Both the position numbers and the translations under genes were made by a program. From assembly GCA_045578725.1 (NCBI GenBank), contig JAZNKS010000056.1:1-5768 (forward strand): 5,768 nucleotides of DNA, read 5' to 3'. A model generated the notes under the pieces. It was not told where the DNA came from. It worked only from the letters and a program-made list of their open reading frames with translations, and searched no databases. Source of the DNA: Flemingiibacterium sp045578725 (GTDB lineage Bacteria > Bacillota > Clostridia > Oscillospirales > CAG-272). Shown here one piece after another: positions 5,063-5,768 of this stretch; position 1 is the first letter of the stretch, and the number at the start of each line of letters is the position of its first letter.

Positions 5063-5557
5063 TTACATATATTTTGCGAGGATACCCTTGACGTCGGCGG
5101 GAACCAGACGGCCGTAAACCTCATCGTTGATGGTGAGTACGGGAGCCAGACCGCAGGCACCGATGCAGCGGGTCGCATCGCAGGAATACTTTCCGTCTGC
5201 CGAGGTTTCGCCGGCCTTAACGCCGATGATTTCGGTGACCTTGTTCAGGATATCGCCGGAGCCCTTAACATAGCAGGCGGTTCCCAGACATACGGCAACG
5301 GAAACCTCGCCCTTCGGGTTGAGAGAGAACTGGGAGTAGAACGAAGCTACGCCGTAAACCTCTTCGATGGCGACGTCCATGCCAAGCGCGATGTGACGCA
5401 TGACTTCGATGGGAAGGTAGCCGTAGATTTCCTGTGCTCCCTGAAGCACGGGCATCATGGCGCCCTGGGTGCCCTTATACTCGGCGATCAGAGCGTCGAG
5501 CTTGGCTTCCATTTCGGGCGTTCCCTTGAAGCTGACTGTGGTGAGTTTCTTTTTCAT
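5063..5557 (-). CDS. hndA: NADP-reducing / electron-bifurcating hydrogenase subunit HndA (HydC, NuoE-like)
   Basis: This 164-residue cytoplasmic subunit passes electrons between the flavin subunit (HndC/HydB) and the hydrogenase. It is a full-length NuoE-type protein. The N-terminal helical bundle (about 15-75) includes PVLQGAQEIYGYLP (36-49) and VYGVASFYSQFSLNP (67-81), both typical of NuoE. The thioredoxin-like [2Fe-2S] domain follows, with C90 and C95 (CLGTAC) and C131 and C135 (CIGAC). The end DVKGILAKY is also usual for the family. It is the first gene of the operon. Its AAGGAGG is 14 nt from the ATG at 5557, longer than usual, with no alternative in-frame start between. The stop is TAA and the next gene starts 71 nt later. 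The partner subunits hndB and hndC are separated from it by about 3.9 kb of inserted genes, an arrangement also seen in other Firmicutes hydrogenase operons. Confidence 0.95.
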   Translation of the reverse strand: MKKKLTTVSFKGTPEMEAKLDALIAEYKGTQGAMMPVLQGAQEIYGYLPIEVMRHIALGMDVAIEEVYGVASFYSQFSLNPKGEVSVAVCLGTACYVKGSGDILNKVTEIIGVKAGETSADGKYSCDATRCIGACGLAPVLTINDEVYGRLVPADVKGILAKYM

Positions 5558-5571
5558 GGTACAGTGTCGAT

Positions 5572-5577
5572 CCTCCT
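5572..5577 (-). promoter_or_regulatory. Ribosome binding site of hndA with long spacer
   Basis: The minus strand reads AGGAGG, a near-perfect site, but 14 nt separate it from the ATG at 5557. No in-frame ATG, GTG or TTG occurs in the spacer, so the ATG remains the best start. Confidence 0.65.
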
Positions 5578-5640
5578 TATGGGAAAAAAGATATTGTATA
5601 AATATGCTGCGCTCCTTGCATGAATGAACGGAAAATTACA

Positions 5641-5658
5641 TTGATAATTTTTTGTCAA
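5641..5658. promoter_or_regulatory. Candidate Rex-type operator
   Basis: The sequence TTGATAATTTTTTGTCAA is an 18-bp imperfect palindrome of the form TTGnnAA-N4-TTnnCAA. That is the spacing and outer bases of Rex sites (clostridial consensus from memory TTGTTAA-N4-TTAACAA; three mismatches in 14 defined positions). Rex is a repressor that senses NADH/NAD+ and commonly controls hydrogenase and fermentation genes in Firmicutes. The site lies about 30-50 nt downstream of the predicted transcription start and 83 nt before hndA, where a bound repressor could block elongation. Direct evidence is limited to the motif. Confidence 0.5.
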
Positions 5659-5695
5659 TCCATGCGCAGAGCTATGCAGATTTACTTACCCCTAT

Positions 5696-5701
5696 ATTAT
5701 A
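5696..5701 (-). promoter_or_regulatory. Probable -10 box of the operon promoter
   Basis: The minus strand reads TATAAT, a perfect sigma-A -10 hexamer, giving a start near 5689 and a leader of about 130 nt before hndA. The -35 region at the usual spacing (about 5719-5724) is poor, reading TAGCTT. AT-rich sequence upstream could compensate as an UP element, or an activator may be needed. Confidence 0.6.
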
Positions 5702-5727
5702 CTATAGATTTCCGAAAAAAGCTATAG
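5702..5727. repeat. Two CTATAG palindromes flanking the -35/-10 spacer
   Basis: CTATAG occurs at 5702-5707 and again at 5722-5727, 20 bp centre to centre, about two helical turns. One abuts the -10 box and the other covers the -35 position. This spacing suits a dimeric regulator, but chance in AT-rich DNA is possible. Confidence 0.35.
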
Positions 5728-5728
5728 T

Positions 5729-5749
5729 TTTTCAAAAATATTTTCAAAA
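5729..5749. repeat. Direct repeat TTTTCAAAA upstream of the promoter
   Basis: The nonamer TTTTCAAAA is found at 5729-5737 and 5741-5749, 12 bp apart, just upstream of the -35 position. A/T tracts here resemble an UP element. No gene is seen from 5558 to the right edge; this 211-nt stretch holds only the promoter, operator and leader described above. Confidence 0.35.
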
Positions 5750-5768
5750 GATCTCGTAAAAGTTTTTT

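Noticed and set aside
5393..5623. Small plus-strand open frame of 76 codons over the start of hndA
   Set aside because: It is antisense to the conserved NuoE N-terminus and crosses the hndA ribosome binding site, with no motif of its own.
5630..5658. Second promoter using TTGACA at 5653-5658 on the minus strand
   Set aside because: At 16-18 nt spacing the -10 would be TTTTCC or similar, a very poor match. The TTGACA is better explained as an arm of the Rex-like palindrome.

Overview
The window reads entirely on the minus strand as one operon, transcribed from right to left. It looks like chromosomal DNA of an anaerobic, moderately GC-rich member of the Clostridia (Firmicutes). The reasons are strong AGGAGG-type ribosome binding sites, tight or overlapping genes, and the gene set of an NAD(P)-linked [FeFe] hydrogenase operon of the Hnd/HydABC type. 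I cannot name the genus or species.

Layout in transcription order. (1) Positions 5558-5768: AT-rich promoter and leader with a good -10 box near 5696-5701 and an 18-bp palindrome at 5641-5658 resembling a Rex (NADH/NAD+ sensor) operator. (2) hndA (5063-5557), the NuoE-like [2Fe-2S] subunit. (3) A 71-nt gap with two mutually exclusive hairpins. (4) A six-gene block: DRTGG-like protein 1 (4641-4991), RsbW-like ATPase (4214-4639), a sensory-type [FeFe] hydrogenase-like protein (2815-4158), DRTGG-like protein 2 (2496-2828), PHP-domain protein (1765-2499) and a second histidine-kinase-like ATPase (1183-1743). (5) hndB (763-1134), a small thioredoxin-like ferredoxin. (6) hndC (1-740, partial), the NuoF-like FMN/NAD(P)H subunit, which runs off the left edge. 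The catalytic subunit (hndD/hydA) is expected just beyond the left edge but is not visible.

How the genes may work together. HndA, HndB and HndC form the electron-input arm that connects NAD(P)H to a catalytic [FeFe] hydrogenase. The block inserted between hndA and hndB looks like signal transduction. Its hydrogenase-like protein keeps all four H-cluster cysteines but has lost every proton-transfer residue I can align by eye. It is accompanied by two stand-alone GHKL-type ATPase domains, two DRTGG-like ligand-domain proteins and a PHP-family metallohydrolase. A H2- or redox-sensing pathway that tunes hydrogenase expression or activity is a reasonable inference, but the sequence does not prove it. 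Similar neighbourhoods occur beside HydABC in Thermotoga and clostridia, so the arrangement is known as a pattern while its mechanism, as far as I know, is not worked out.

No tRNA, rRNA, CRISPR array, insertion sequence or integration site is visible. The plus strand carries several long open frames, all antisense shadows of the genes above.
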